Source of the DNA: Nonomuraea fuscirosea
GTDB taxonomy: Bacteria; Actinomycetota; Actinomycetes; Streptosporangiales; Streptosporangiaceae
NCBI RefSeq assembly: GCF_003001935.1
Contig: NZ_PVNG01000023.1
Span: 167,743 to 231,742 of the forward strand
Direction of reading: 5' to 3'
Length of the DNA stretch: 64,000 nucleotides
Shown here: positions 54,776 through 62,484 of the stretch, in pieces
Layout of the letters: every line of letters starts with the position of its first letter
Position numbering within the stretch: the stretch's first letter is position 1
Translations under genes and position numbers: made by a program
Notes under the pieces: model-generated
What the model was told of the DNA's origin: nothing
Database searches by the model: none
What the model saw: the letters and a program-made list of their open reading frames with translations, nothing else

Positions 54776-55854
54776 CAGACGAGCGCTCCGATCAGGTCGA
54801 GCTGGGCGTCGGCGCCGCCGAGCAGGTGGGACAGGTGCTTGGCCTGGGCGAAGTAGCGGTGCAGCGGGTAGGTCACGTCCAGCCCGAGCCCGCCGTGCAG
54901 GTGCTGACAGGTGTGCAGGGCCGTGACGGCCTCGCTCACGTGGTACGCGGCCAGCGCCAGGTCCTCCTCGGCCGGCAGCCCCTCCCCCAGCCGCCACAGC
55001 CCCGACCACATGGCCACGTCCAGGGCCCGGCCGGCGATGTAGACGTCGGCGATCTGCATCGTGACGGCCTGGAACTCGGCCAGCGCCCGCCCGAACTGCT
55101 TGCGGGTCCTGATGTAGGACGTGGTCAGCTCCAGTGCCCCGGCCAGGACGCCGCCGGCCTGAGCCGCCACCGCGCCGGTGAGGATCAGCCGGGCGTCCCG
55201 CACCGCCTCGGGCCCCGCCACGCGCTCGGCGGGGGTGCCGTCCAGCACGATCGTGCCCGCGGGCTCGCCCGTGGAGGTGAACTCGGGCCGTGTGGGCGGG
55301 GAGTCCAGCAGGAAGAGCCCCTGATCGGCGGAGACCAGCACCGCCTCCCCCGGATACGGCACCGACACCTTCCGCCCGCTCAACCGCCACCCGTCACCGT
55401 CGGGACTCGCGGTGGTCTGAGACGGTCCTGACGGGGACGCGCCTGGCGCGGACGGACCTTGCGGGGACGAGCCTTGCGGAGGCGGGCCTTGCGGAGGCGG
55501 GCCTTGCGGGAGCGGGTCTTGCGGGAGCGGGTCGGACAGGGCGCGGCCGGGTTCGCGCAGGGCGAGCGTGATCCGGCCGGCGCAGCGCCGTTGCTGGTCG
55601 GCGCTGCCGTGGCGGGCCAGGGTCAGCGTGCCCGCCAGCGTCGCCAGCGCGGGAACGGCGGCCGCCCGCGCCCCCACCTCACGCAGCACCACGCCCATCT
55701 CCACCGGCCCGAGCCCCGCGCCGCCCGCCTCCTCCGGCACGCACACGCCCATCAGCCCGGCCTGCCAGAGCCGTTCCTCGTCCCCTTCCCTGGCGAGGAC
55801 CTCGGCGGCCAATTTCTTCAGATCCTGCTGGGTTTCGTCCAGGTTGAAATCCAC
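54775..55854 (-). CDS. chsE1: Acyl-CoA dehydrogenase, steroid side-chain (ChsE1/FadE28-like), with repeat-encoded insert
   Basis: 359 aa from a GTG sharing a base with the fadD stop (TAGTG); its own stop shares a base with the chsE2 start. Helical N-domain (DFNLDETQQDLKKLAAEVLARE), mid beta domain (GRKVSVPYPGEAVLVSADQG) and C-domain (SYIRTRKQFGRALAEFQAV, then HGGLGLDVTYPLHRYF). The catalytic Glu is absent, as expected of the non-catalytic heterotetramer partner. Between N- and mid-domains lies a PQG-rich stretch encoded by a 15-bp tandem repeat, which must form a flexible loop. Confidence 0.88.
   Translation of the reverse strand: MDFNLDETQQDLKKLAAEVLAREGDEERLWQAGLMGVCVPEEAGGAGLGPVEMGVVLREVGARAAAVPALATLAGTLTLARHGSADQQRRCAGRITLALREPGRALSDPLPQDPLPQGPPPQGPPPQGSSPQGPSAPGASPSGPSQTTASPDGDGWRLSGRKVSVPYPGEAVLVSADQGLFLLDSPPTRPEFTSTGEPAGTIVLDGTPAERVAGPEAVRDARLILTGAVAAQAGGVLAGALELTTSYIRTRKQFGRALAEFQAVTMQIADVYIAGRALDVAMWSGLWRLGEGLPAEEDLALAAYHVSEAVTALHTCQHLHGGLGLDVTYPLHRYFAQAKHLSHLLGGADAQLDLIGALV
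55456..55530. repeat. Five 15-bp tandem repeats inside chsE1
   Basis: Five consecutive units of the type GCCTTGCGGAGGCGG fill 55456-55530 exactly. In frame on the minus strand they encode PPPQG-like pentapeptides. Unit length is a multiple of three, so copy-number change keeps the gene open. Confidence 0.85.
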
Positions 55855-57554
55855 TACGTCTCCAAGAGGTGTTGCCTGCCGTGCCGTACGAACTCCTCCT
55901 CGATCGCCTTCACGTCCGCGTCGGCGAGCGGCCTGAAGCCTCCGGAGCCGCGCCACCAGATCGGGTCCTCCGTGCGCCACGCCTCGCGGGCGAGACGGCG
56001 CTTGACGACCTTGTGCGAGGCCGTCTGCGGCAACTCCCCGCAGACGCGGACGTATCGGGGCATCGACTTGGCCCCCAGGTCGCGGCGGGCGGCCAGGAAG
56101 GCGGCGAAGGCGCCGGGGTCGAAGCTCTCCTCCAGCACGAGCGCCGCCATGACCTGGTCACCGGCCGCCGCGTCGGGCACCGGGTACACCGCCGCCTCCA
56201 CCACCCCGGCGAACTCCCGCAGCGCGGCCTCGATGGGGGCCACGGCCAGGTTCTCGCCGTCCACGCGCAGCCGCTCGGTGCCCCGGCCGGCGAAGTACAC
56301 GTAGCCGTCCGCGTCCGAGTAGGCCAGGTCGCCGGACCAGAACGCGCCGTCCCTGATCCGCTCCGCGTCCGCCGCCGGGTCGTTGTAGTAGCCGTCGAAC
56401 AGCCCGAGCCCCGCCGTGTTGACCAGCTCGCCGACGGCCTCCTCCGGGTTGAGCAGCCGGCCGTCCTCGATCCGGCCCGGCGGGCAGGGCCGGCCGGTGA
56501 AGGGGTCGAGGATCCGTACGCCGCCGGGCAGGCGGCCGAGGCAGCCCGGCGGTCCCGACGGGTCGGGGGTGAGCGAGATGGCGGTCTCGGTGGATCCGAA
56601 GGCGTCGATGACCAGGCAGCCGAACCGCTCCCCGAACCTCCTGATCGCCACCGCGCTGCCCTCGTTCCCGAAGGCGATCTTGAGCGGGTTGTCGGCGTCA
56701 TCGGGGCGTTCCTGGGTCGCCAGCACGTAGGAGAGCGCCTTGCCGACGTAGTGGAGGTACGTGCCGCCGTACCGCCGCAGGTCGGGCAGCAGTCCCGAGG
56801 CCGAGAAGCGCCGCCGCAGCACCAGCGACGCCCCCGAGGCGACCGCCGGGGCGTAGGCGGCCATGAGGGCTCCGGAGTGGAACAGCGGCATCGAGCAGTA
56901 GACGACGTCCTGGGGCGTGAGCATCGCCGCCAGGCTGACTCCGGGGACGGCGAGCTTGCGCTGGGTGATGCGGACGGCGCGGGGCTGCCCCGAGGTCCCG
57001 GAGGTGAAGATCAGCATCACCAGAGCCCCCGCCTCCGGCGCCTCGCCAGACCGACCCGCGGCTTCGGCGTCCGGGACGGCGCCCTCTGACGGCCCGGCGT
57101 CCGGTGCGGTCGTTCCCGTGGCCTGGGCGTCCGGTTCGACGTTCGGATCCGCGTCCGGCTCGGGGGCGGTCAGCAGGGTGAGGGGCAGTTCGGGGACGCC
57201 CAGCTCTCGCGACAGCCGCTGTGCCACGTCCCGGTAGGGGTCGTCCGCGAGCAGCAGGGTCACGTCCGTCGCGCGGGCGTCACGGGCCAGCTCGGCGGCC
57301 GACCGGGTGGGATTGAGCGCGACCACCACGTGCCCGGCCAGCGCCGCGCCGCCGATGAGGACCACCATGCCGGGAACGTTCTCGCTGAGCACCCCCACGT
57401 GCGTGCCGGCCCCGCGCCCGGACAGCCAGGCTCCGGCCGCCCGGCAGGCGGCGACGTGCTCGCGCCACGACCACACCCGCTCTTCGAACACGAGCCCGGG
57501 CCCGTCGTCCCCGGCCCGCGCGAGCAGCAGGGAGGCGAGCGTGTCCGCGGTCAT
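55854..57554 (-). CDS. fadD: Steroid side-chain acyl-CoA synthetase (FadD17-like)
   Basis: 566 aa from the ATG at 57554 (TGGAGGAG upstream; the open frame continues but the fold starts here). AMP-forming ligase: P-loop MLIFTSGTSGQPRAV, then YVGKALSYVLATQERPDDADNPL, AFGNEG, FGSTETAI and GDLAYSDADGYVYFAGR, with the C-terminal Lys motif SHKVVKRRL. It resembles mycobacterial FadD17, which loads steroid side-chain acids with CoA. A ~45-residue acidic Pro/Ala-rich insert before the P-loop is unusual. It heads the igr-like operon under KstR- and KstR2-like boxes. Confidence 0.87.
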   Translation of the reverse strand: MTADTLASLLLARAGDDGPGLVFEERVWSWREHVAACRAAGAWLSGRGAGTHVGVLSENVPGMVVLIGGAALAGHVVVALNPTRSAAELARDARATDVTLLLADDPYRDVAQRLSRELGVPELPLTLLTAPEPDADPNVEPDAQATGTTAPDAGPSEGAVPDAEAAGRSGEAPEAGALVMLIFTSGTSGQPRAVRITQRKLAVPGVSLAAMLTPQDVVYCSMPLFHSGALMAAYAPAVASGASLVLRRRFSASGLLPDLRRYGGTYLHYVGKALSYVLATQERPDDADNPLKIAFGNEGSAVAIRRFGERFGCLVIDAFGSTETAISLTPDPSGPPGCLGRLPGGVRILDPFTGRPCPPGRIEDGRLLNPEEAVGELVNTAGLGLFDGYYNDPAADAERIRDGAFWSGDLAYSDADGYVYFAGRGTERLRVDGENLAVAPIEAALREFAGVVEAAVYPVPDAAAGDQVMAALVLEESFDPGAFAAFLAARRDLGAKSMPRYVRVCGELPQTASHKVVKRRLAREAWRTEDPIWWRGSGGFRPLADADVKAIEEEFVRHGRQHLLET

Positions 57555-57563
57555 CGCTCCTCC

Positions 57564-57577
57564 AGCAAGCGCTTGGT
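57564..57577 (-). promoter_or_regulatory. KstR2-like operator before fadD
   Basis: AGCAAGCGCTTGGT fits the KstR2 consensus ANCAAGNNCTTGNT at every fixed position and lies 10 bp upstream of the fadD ATG, around its ribosome-binding site. KstR2 controls late (ring C/D) steroid genes in mycobacteria and rhodococci. No KstR2 gene is in this window. Confidence 0.55.
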
Positions 57578-57593
57578 AAGCCACCCCGCAAAC

Positions 57594-57607
57594 TAGAACA
57601 GATTCTA
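57594..57607 (-). promoter_or_regulatory. KstR-like operator before fadD
   Basis: TAGAACAGATTCTA matches the palindromic KstR box TNNAACNNGTTNNA with one core mismatch and keeps both TAGA/TCTA outer arms. It lies 40 bp upstream of the fadD start in the gap shared with the divergent KstR-like gene. Confidence 0.65.
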
Positions 57608-57727
57608 AAAGCTGTCCAGCACGAGCACGTGTCGATAGGTGGGGATATATCCGTGTAACGCCGTAGACATGGGGCGATAGGGCTCGTTTGTGACCCGCGA
57701 GTAACAAGCCGCGTTATCGAGAAATCA

Positions 57728-57741
57728 GATAACGTGTTCTC
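57728..57741 (+). promoter_or_regulatory. KstR-like operator overlapping the kstR promoter
   Basis: GATAACGTGTTCTC contains the perfect core AACNNGTT with weaker flanks. It ends at the base before the ATG (57742) and overlaps a TAACGT -10 box (57730-57735), well placed for autorepression of a leaderless transcript. Confidence 0.55.
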
Positions 57742-58392
57742 ATGCGTACCACGCACGTGCCCGTGCCGCCTCCCGCCAGCGACACCGAGGGGACCATGGA
57801 GAGCCACCCAGCACCGGGCGGGCACAGCGTCCGTACGCGCAGCCAGCACCAACGCCGCAAGCGCATCGTGCAGGCCGCCGCGGCGCTGGCATCGAGGGGC
57901 GGCGTCGAGGCGATGCAGATGCGTACGGTCGCCGAGCGCGCGGGCGTGGCGCTTGGCACGCTCTATCGATACTTTCCCTCCAAGATGGACCTCGTCGTCG
58001 CCGTCGTGGGCGAGGAGATCGACCTGCTGGAGAGCAGCATCGAACGCCGCCCGCCCGGGGCGGCCACACCGTCGAGCCGGGCGGTCGACGTGCTCATGCG
58101 GGCCACCCGGGGACTGATGCGCGAGCCCGAGCTGGCCGACGCGCTCATCCGGTCGCTGATCATGGCCGAGGTGCAGACCCCGTTCGGCGACCGCATGACC
58201 GGGCTGCTGCTGCGCGTCTCGGCCGACGGGCTGTCGCTGGAGGAGGCCAGCGAGGAGCAGACCGACCTCGCGGGGTCGCTGGCGAGCGTGTGGGTGCAGG
58301 AGCTGCTGGAGATGTTGCGGGGGCGGCGCACGTACGACCAGATCCAGCGCCGCATCGAAACCGCCGCCGCCCGCCTCCTCGCCGACATCTGA
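57742..58392 (+). CDS. kstR: TetR-family regulator of steroid catabolism (KstR-like)
   Basis: 216 aa from the ATG at 57742; an ATG at 57796 with GAGGGG is a serious alternative giving 198 aa, nearer the mycobacterial length (199). The helix-turn-helix region (RRKRIVQAAAALASRGGVEAMQMRTVAERAGVALGTLYRYFPSK) is closely similar to KstR, and the C-terminus ends RRIETAAARLLADI. KstR represses cholesterol genes until it binds a steroid-CoA intermediate. Boxes matching its site precede fadD, itself and fadA5, which supports the assignment. Confidence 0.85.
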   Translation: MRTTHVPVPPPASDTEGTMESHPAPGGHSVRTRSQHQRRKRIVQAAAALASRGGVEAMQMRTVAERAGVALGTLYRYFPSKMDLVVAVVGEEIDLLESSIERRPPGAATPSSRAVDVLMRATRGLMREPELADALIRSLIMAEVQTPFGDRMTGLLLRVSADGLSLEEASEEQTDLAGSLASVWVQELLEMLRGRRTYDQIQRRIETAAARLLADI

Positions 58393-58506
58393 CCACCCGG
58401 CGCGCCGGCATCGTGCGGTCGGCCGAACGGAAAGTCCACACGCCGATTTCCCGCGTGTGGACGAAATGAAGCCGTTCTGTCAGTGGCACCGTCTATACAG
58501 AGATGT

Positions 58507-59496
58507 ATGACCGACAAGCCGACGAACGAGGATTTCCTCCGGCTGGCTGATCCGATGCGGCGCGAGCTGCTGGCCCACTGTTACCGCATGATGGGTTCGG
58601 TGCACGACGCCGAGGACCAGGTGCAGGAGACCTATCTGCGCGCGTGGCGGGCGTACGACGGGTTCGAGGGGCGTTCCTCGTTGCGTACGTGGCTCTATCG
58701 CATCGCCACCACCACGTGCCTGACCGCGCTCGACAACCGCTCCCGGCGCCCACTGCCGACGGGCCTGGGCGCGCCGAGCACCGAGGCGAGCGCGCCGCTG
58801 GCGCAGGACGGCGAGGTGCCGTGGCTGGAGCCCGCACCCGACGCCATGACGGGCGTCGGCGCCGACGACCCGGCCGCCGTCGTGACCTCGCGCGAGAGCG
58901 TCAGGCTGGCCCTGATCGCGGCCTTGCAGCACCTGCCGCCGCGGCAGCGGGCGGTGCTGGTCCTGCGCGACGTGCTCAGGTGGAAGGCCGCCGAGGTGGC
59001 CGAGGCGGTCGGCATCTCGACCGCGGCCGTCAACAGCATCCTCCAGCGGGCCCGCGCCCAGCTCAGCGAGGTCTCGCCCCACCTGGACGACCCGGTGGAG
59101 CCGCTCACGACCGAGCAGCAGGCCCATCTGGAACGCTATGTCGCGGCGTTCGAAAACTATGACGTCGACGGGCTCGTCCACCTGTTCACCGAGGACGCGA
59201 TCTGGGAGATGCCGCCGTTCGTCGGGTGGTATCAGGGGCCGGAGGCGATCGCCGAGCTCACCAGGATCCACTGCCCCGCCCAGGGGCCCGGCGATCTCAA
59301 GCTGGTGCCGATCGCCGCCAACGGGCAGCCGGCCTTCGCCGTCTACCACCGCGCCGACGGCGTCTACGGCCAGTTCGCGATCATGGTGGTGACGTTCAGC
59401 GGCGACCGGGTCGGCCATGTCGGCATGTTCTTCGAGGAGTCGCTGTTCGAGACGTTCGGGATGCCGGCCAAGTGGGAGGGTTCCGAAACAAAGTAG
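58507..59496 (+). CDS. ECF sigma factor of the SigG-like type (SnoaL-like C-terminal domain)
   Basis: 329 aa from the ATG at 58507 (TATACA at 58494-58499 suggests a leaderless start). Sigma region 2 (LAHCYRMMGSVHDAEDQVQETYLRAWRAYDGFEGRSSLRTWLYRIAT), region 4 (LPPRQRAVLVLRDVLRWKAAEVAEAVGISTAAVNSILQRARAQL), then a ~120-residue SnoaL/NTF2-like domain (VAAFENYDVDGLVHLFTEDAIWEMPPF). Same architecture as the SigJ-type factor at 50214 but a different branch. It lies between kstR and fadA5; its stop codon is the first triplet of the KstR-like box for fadA5. A role in steroid metabolism is not shown. Confidence 0.92.
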   Translation: MTDKPTNEDFLRLADPMRRELLAHCYRMMGSVHDAEDQVQETYLRAWRAYDGFEGRSSLRTWLYRIATTTCLTALDNRSRRPLPTGLGAPSTEASAPLAQDGEVPWLEPAPDAMTGVGADDPAAVVTSRESVRLALIAALQHLPPRQRAVLVLRDVLRWKAAEVAEAVGISTAAVNSILQRARAQLSEVSPHLDDPVEPLTTEQQAHLERYVAAFENYDVDGLVHLFTEDAIWEMPPFVGWYQGPEAIAELTRIHCPAQGPGDLKLVPIAANGQPAFAVYHRADGVYGQFAIMVVTFSGDRVGHVGMFFEESLFETFGMPAKWEGSETK

Positions 59497-59507
59497 AACG
59501 CGTTACA
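59494..59507 (+). promoter_or_regulatory. KstR-like operator before fadA5
   Basis: TAGAACGCGTTACA fits TNNAACNNGTTNNA at every fixed position. Its TAG is the stop codon of the upstream sigma gene and it lies 31 bp before the thiolase ATG. Confidence 0.7.
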
Positions 59508-59538
59508 GTCGCGCCAGAGCATCGTTCTGGAGGCGGCT

Positions 59539-60654
59539 ATGAGCACCCCTGTGATCGTCGAGGCCGTACGTTCCCCGATCGGCAAGCGGGCCGGCTGGCT
59601 CTCCGAGCTCAAACCGCAACAGGTTCTGGCCGGCACGCTGAACGGGCTCGTCGAGCGCTCGGGCATCGACCCCGCGATCGTGGACCAGGTCTTCACCGGC
59701 TGCGTCACCCAGGCCGGCGAGCAGGGCGGTCATGTCGGCCGGCACGCGTGGCTGTACGCGGGGCTGCCGTACCAGACCGGTGTCACCACCGTCGACGCCC
59801 AGTGCGGCTCCTCGCAGCAGGCCGTGCACCTGGCGGCGGCGCTGATCCGCGCGGGCGTGATCGAGGTGGGCGTCGGGTGCGGCGTCGAGGTCATGAGCCG
59901 GGCGCCGCTGGGCAGCAACGTGCGGCCCGCGCGCCCCAGGCCCGACGACTGGGCCATCGACCTGCCTGACCAGTTCACCGCCGCGGAACGCATCGCCAAG
60001 CGGCGGGGGCTCACCCGGGAACGGCTCGACTGGTTCGGCGCGCGTTCCCAGCGACTGGCCGCCAAGGCATGGGCCGACGGGCGGTTCGAGCGGGAGATCG
60101 TCCCGATCGGCGACGTACGCAGGGACCAGGGCCTGCGCGAGACCAGCGCCGAGGGCCTGGCCAAGCTGAAGCCGGTGATCGAGGACGGCCTGCACACGGC
60201 CGGCACCTCCTCGCAGATCTCCGACGGCGCGTCGGCCGTGCTGGTCATGAGCGAACAGGCCGCACGGCGGCACGGCCTGCGCCCCCGCGCCCGGATCCTG
60301 GCGCAGGCGCTGGTCGGGGCCGAGCCGTACTACCACCTGGACGGGCCCGTCGACGCCACCGCCAAGGTGCTGGCGTCGGCCGGCATGACGATGGGCGACC
60401 TCGACCTGTTCGAGGTGAACGAGGCGTTCGCCGCGGTCGTCCTGTCCTGGGCCGCCGTACACGAACCCGACCTCGACCGCGTCAACGTCAACGGCGGCGC
60501 CATCGCCCTCGGCCACCCGGTGGGCGCCACCGGCGCCCGCCTGATCACCACGGCTCTGCACGAACTGGAACGCTCGGACTCGGCGACGGCACTGGTCACG
60601 ATGTGCGCGGGCGGAGCCCTCGCCACGGCAACCATCCTGGAACGAATCGCCTGA
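59539..60654 (+). CDS. fadA5: Steroid 3-ketoacyl-CoA thiolase (FadA5-like)
   Basis: 371 aa with GGAGG before the ATG. The opening VIVEAVRSPIGKRAGWLSELK and the text LVGAEPYYHLDGPVDATAKVL are specific to FadA5-type thiolases. Nucleophile Cys in VDAQCGSSQQA (~residue 89), His in ALGHPVGATG, second Cys in TMCAGGALATA. In M. tuberculosis FadA5 removes acetyl-CoA from the shortened cholesterol side chain. About 20 residues shorter than FadA5 (391), with the gap near DVRRDQGLRETS. A perfect KstR-like box precedes it, joining it to the igr-like operon. Confidence 0.9.
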   Translation: MSTPVIVEAVRSPIGKRAGWLSELKPQQVLAGTLNGLVERSGIDPAIVDQVFTGCVTQAGEQGGHVGRHAWLYAGLPYQTGVTTVDAQCGSSQQAVHLAAALIRAGVIEVGVGCGVEVMSRAPLGSNVRPARPRPDDWAIDLPDQFTAAERIAKRRGLTRERLDWFGARSQRLAAKAWADGRFEREIVPIGDVRRDQGLRETSAEGLAKLKPVIEDGLHTAGTSSQISDGASAVLVMSEQAARRHGLRPRARILAQALVGAEPYYHLDGPVDATAKVLASAGMTMGDLDLFEVNEAFAAVVLSWAAVHEPDLDRVNVNGGAIALGHPVGATGARLITTALHELERSDSATALVTMCAGGALATATILERIA

Positions 60655-61436
60655 CCACCCGCCCACCCCTGTTCACGTTGACCCGCATCCACCCGGCCCC
60701 ATGCCCTTGGCCAATCGATCACCCCCGACCAACCACCCACCCGGCCCTTCCCCCCGACCGATCACGCCCGGTCAACCGCACACCCTTGCCTAACCGATCA
60801 CACCCGATCGACCCCGCCCCTTTCACGATGAACCGCGCCCGGCCCGCGATCCGCCGACCCACCCACGTCCCACCACAGCCGACCGACCACCACCCGGCCC
60901 TTCCACGAAGCACCACACCCGCCTGCCACGCGCCCCAGCCCTGTCACGAAGGACCGCGCCCGACCTGTCACCTGCCTGACTCACCCACGTCTCATCACAA
61001 CCGGCCAACCACCTGCCCGACCCCTCTCATGAAGGACCGCGATCCGCCTGCCACGCGTCCGATGCCTTTCATGACCGATCACCGCCATGTCACCATCGGT
61101 CAGGCCGATTCACGATCAGGGCCGAACGACCGCGTACGCATCCCCCCACGATCGATTCCGGCCGGATGACCGCACACCGACCCACTTCACGATCGACACC
61201 AGCTAATTGACCGCCCACACGCCCGACCCTTCTCGACCGAGCGACCGAGCGACCGCAGATTGACCGATCACAAGCCCGGCCGACCGCAGGGCGACGGACG
61301 TCCACTCGCCCGGCCCCTTCCACGATCGACAGCGGACCGGCGGCTGGTCGACAATCGTCGAACTCACCCACCCAGTTCACAATCACGGCCGGTGACGCGC
61401 ATACTCGCCGGAGCACATACCGACATCGGGGGACAA
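60655..61436. repeat. Non-coding tract of degenerate C-rich repeats
   Basis: A 782-bp gap with strong C-over-G strand asymmetry and no convincing gene. About nine to eleven diverged copies of a word like CCTTTCACGATGAACCGCGCCCG recur (near 60,670, 60,815, 60,900, 60,940, 61,022, 61,063, 61,105, 61,185, 61,312 and 61,375) at irregular 40-120 bp spacing. Frames through it are open only because of skewed composition. The last ~60 bp must hold the promoter of the MBL-fold gene. Confidence 0.6.
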
Positions 61437-62459
61437 ATGAAGACCAGGCGCAGGCCGTACGCCGAGCAGCGGCCGCAGGATGTCGGCGGCGGGGTTTGGA
61501 GCGTGCCGGTGCCGATTCCCGGCAACCCGCTCGGCTACACCCTCGTCTACGCCGTCGAGTCGCCCAAGGGCCCCGTACTGATCGACGCGGGCTGGAACCA
61601 CCCCGACGCCTGGGAGGCGCTCAGCGGCGGGCTCGGGGCGCTGGGGCTGGACGTGAGCGCGGTGCGTGGGGTGGTTGTCACCCATTTCCACCCCGACCAC
61701 GCGGGGCTGGCCGGACAGGTCAGGGAGGTGTCCGGCGCGTGGATCGCCATGCACGAGGCCGACGCCGCGCTCGTACGGATGATCAACGAGTACGAGGCCG
61801 ACGCGCAGGCCGACATGCAGGCCGACATGCTGAGGCGCGCCGGAGCCGACCCCGCCGAGGCCGCGCAGGCCGTGGGCGAGCGTCCGGTCCCGCCGGCCCA
61901 GCCCGACCGCGTGCTGCGTGACGGCGACCTGGTCGACCTGCCGGGCCGCAAGCTGCGCGCCCTGCACACCCCCGGCCACACGCCGGGCCACATCTGCCTG
62001 CATCTCGAAGACGCCGACCGCCTGTTCACCGGCGACCACGTCCTACCCGACATCACACCCCACGTCGGGATTTATCCGTATGACAGGGACGACATCGATC
62101 CGTTGGGCGACTTCCTGGACTCGCTCGACCGCGTGGGCGATCTCGGCCCACTCGACGCCCTCCCCGCCCATGAATGGATATTTCCCGATGTGGCCGCACG
62201 AGCCGTCCAGATCCGACACCATCACGAGGAGAAACTCGAACGGCTGCGCGCCCTCCTGGCTCAGCGGCCGCAACCGCTGACCATCTGGGAGGTCGCCTCG
62301 ATGATGACGTGGAACAGGCCGTGGGAGGACCTGGCCCCCGTGCTGAAAGGCATGGCGGCCGGCGAGGCCGCGGCCCACTTGCGCACGCTGGAGGCCCGGG
62401 GCCTGATTTCGCGCGTCACCGGTGTCGAACCTGTCCGCTTCCACGCTCTAGACTCCTAG
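61437..62459 (+). CDS. MBL-fold metallohydrolase
   Basis: 340 aa from the ATG at 61437 (GGGGGA upstream). The dinuclear zinc site is VTHFHPDHAGLAG near residue 80, followed by TPGHTPGHICLHL and FTGDHVLPDITPHVG. The C-terminal ~90 residues are helical with a winged-helix-like end (LRTLEARGLISRV), as in the LACTB2/hydroxyacylglutathione-hydrolase-like family. Probable thioesterase, lactonase or esterase. Its stop codon lies inside the operator of the next gene, so the two may be co-regulated. Substrate unknown. Confidence 0.88.
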   Translation: MKTRRRPYAEQRPQDVGGGVWSVPVPIPGNPLGYTLVYAVESPKGPVLIDAGWNHPDAWEALSGGLGALGLDVSAVRGVVVTHFHPDHAGLAGQVREVSGAWIAMHEADAALVRMINEYEADAQADMQADMLRRAGADPAEAAQAVGERPVPPAQPDRVLRDGDLVDLPGRKLRALHTPGHTPGHICLHLEDADRLFTGDHVLPDITPHVGIYPYDRDDIDPLGDFLDSLDRVGDLGPLDALPAHEWIFPDVAARAVQIRHHHEEKLERLRALLAQRPQPLTIWEVASMMTWNRPWEDLAPVLKGMAAGEAAAHLRTLEARGLISRVTGVEPVRFHALDS

Positions 62460-62474
62460 ACATCCGATGTCTAG
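62456..62474 (+). promoter_or_regulatory. Perfect palindromic operator before the FadR-type gene
   Basis: CTAGACATCCGATGTCTAG has perfect 8-bp arms around CCG. It follows a TAGACT box (62449-62454) and covers the expected transcription start of the GntR gene. Size and symmetry suit a dimeric GntR repressor acting on its own promoter. Confidence 0.7.
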
Positions 62475-62484
62475 GGAGAAGAGC

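Noticed and set aside
60823..61416. Short frames on both strands in the C-rich repeat field
   Set aside because: They are open because of composition and encode the repeat words, with no start context or family.
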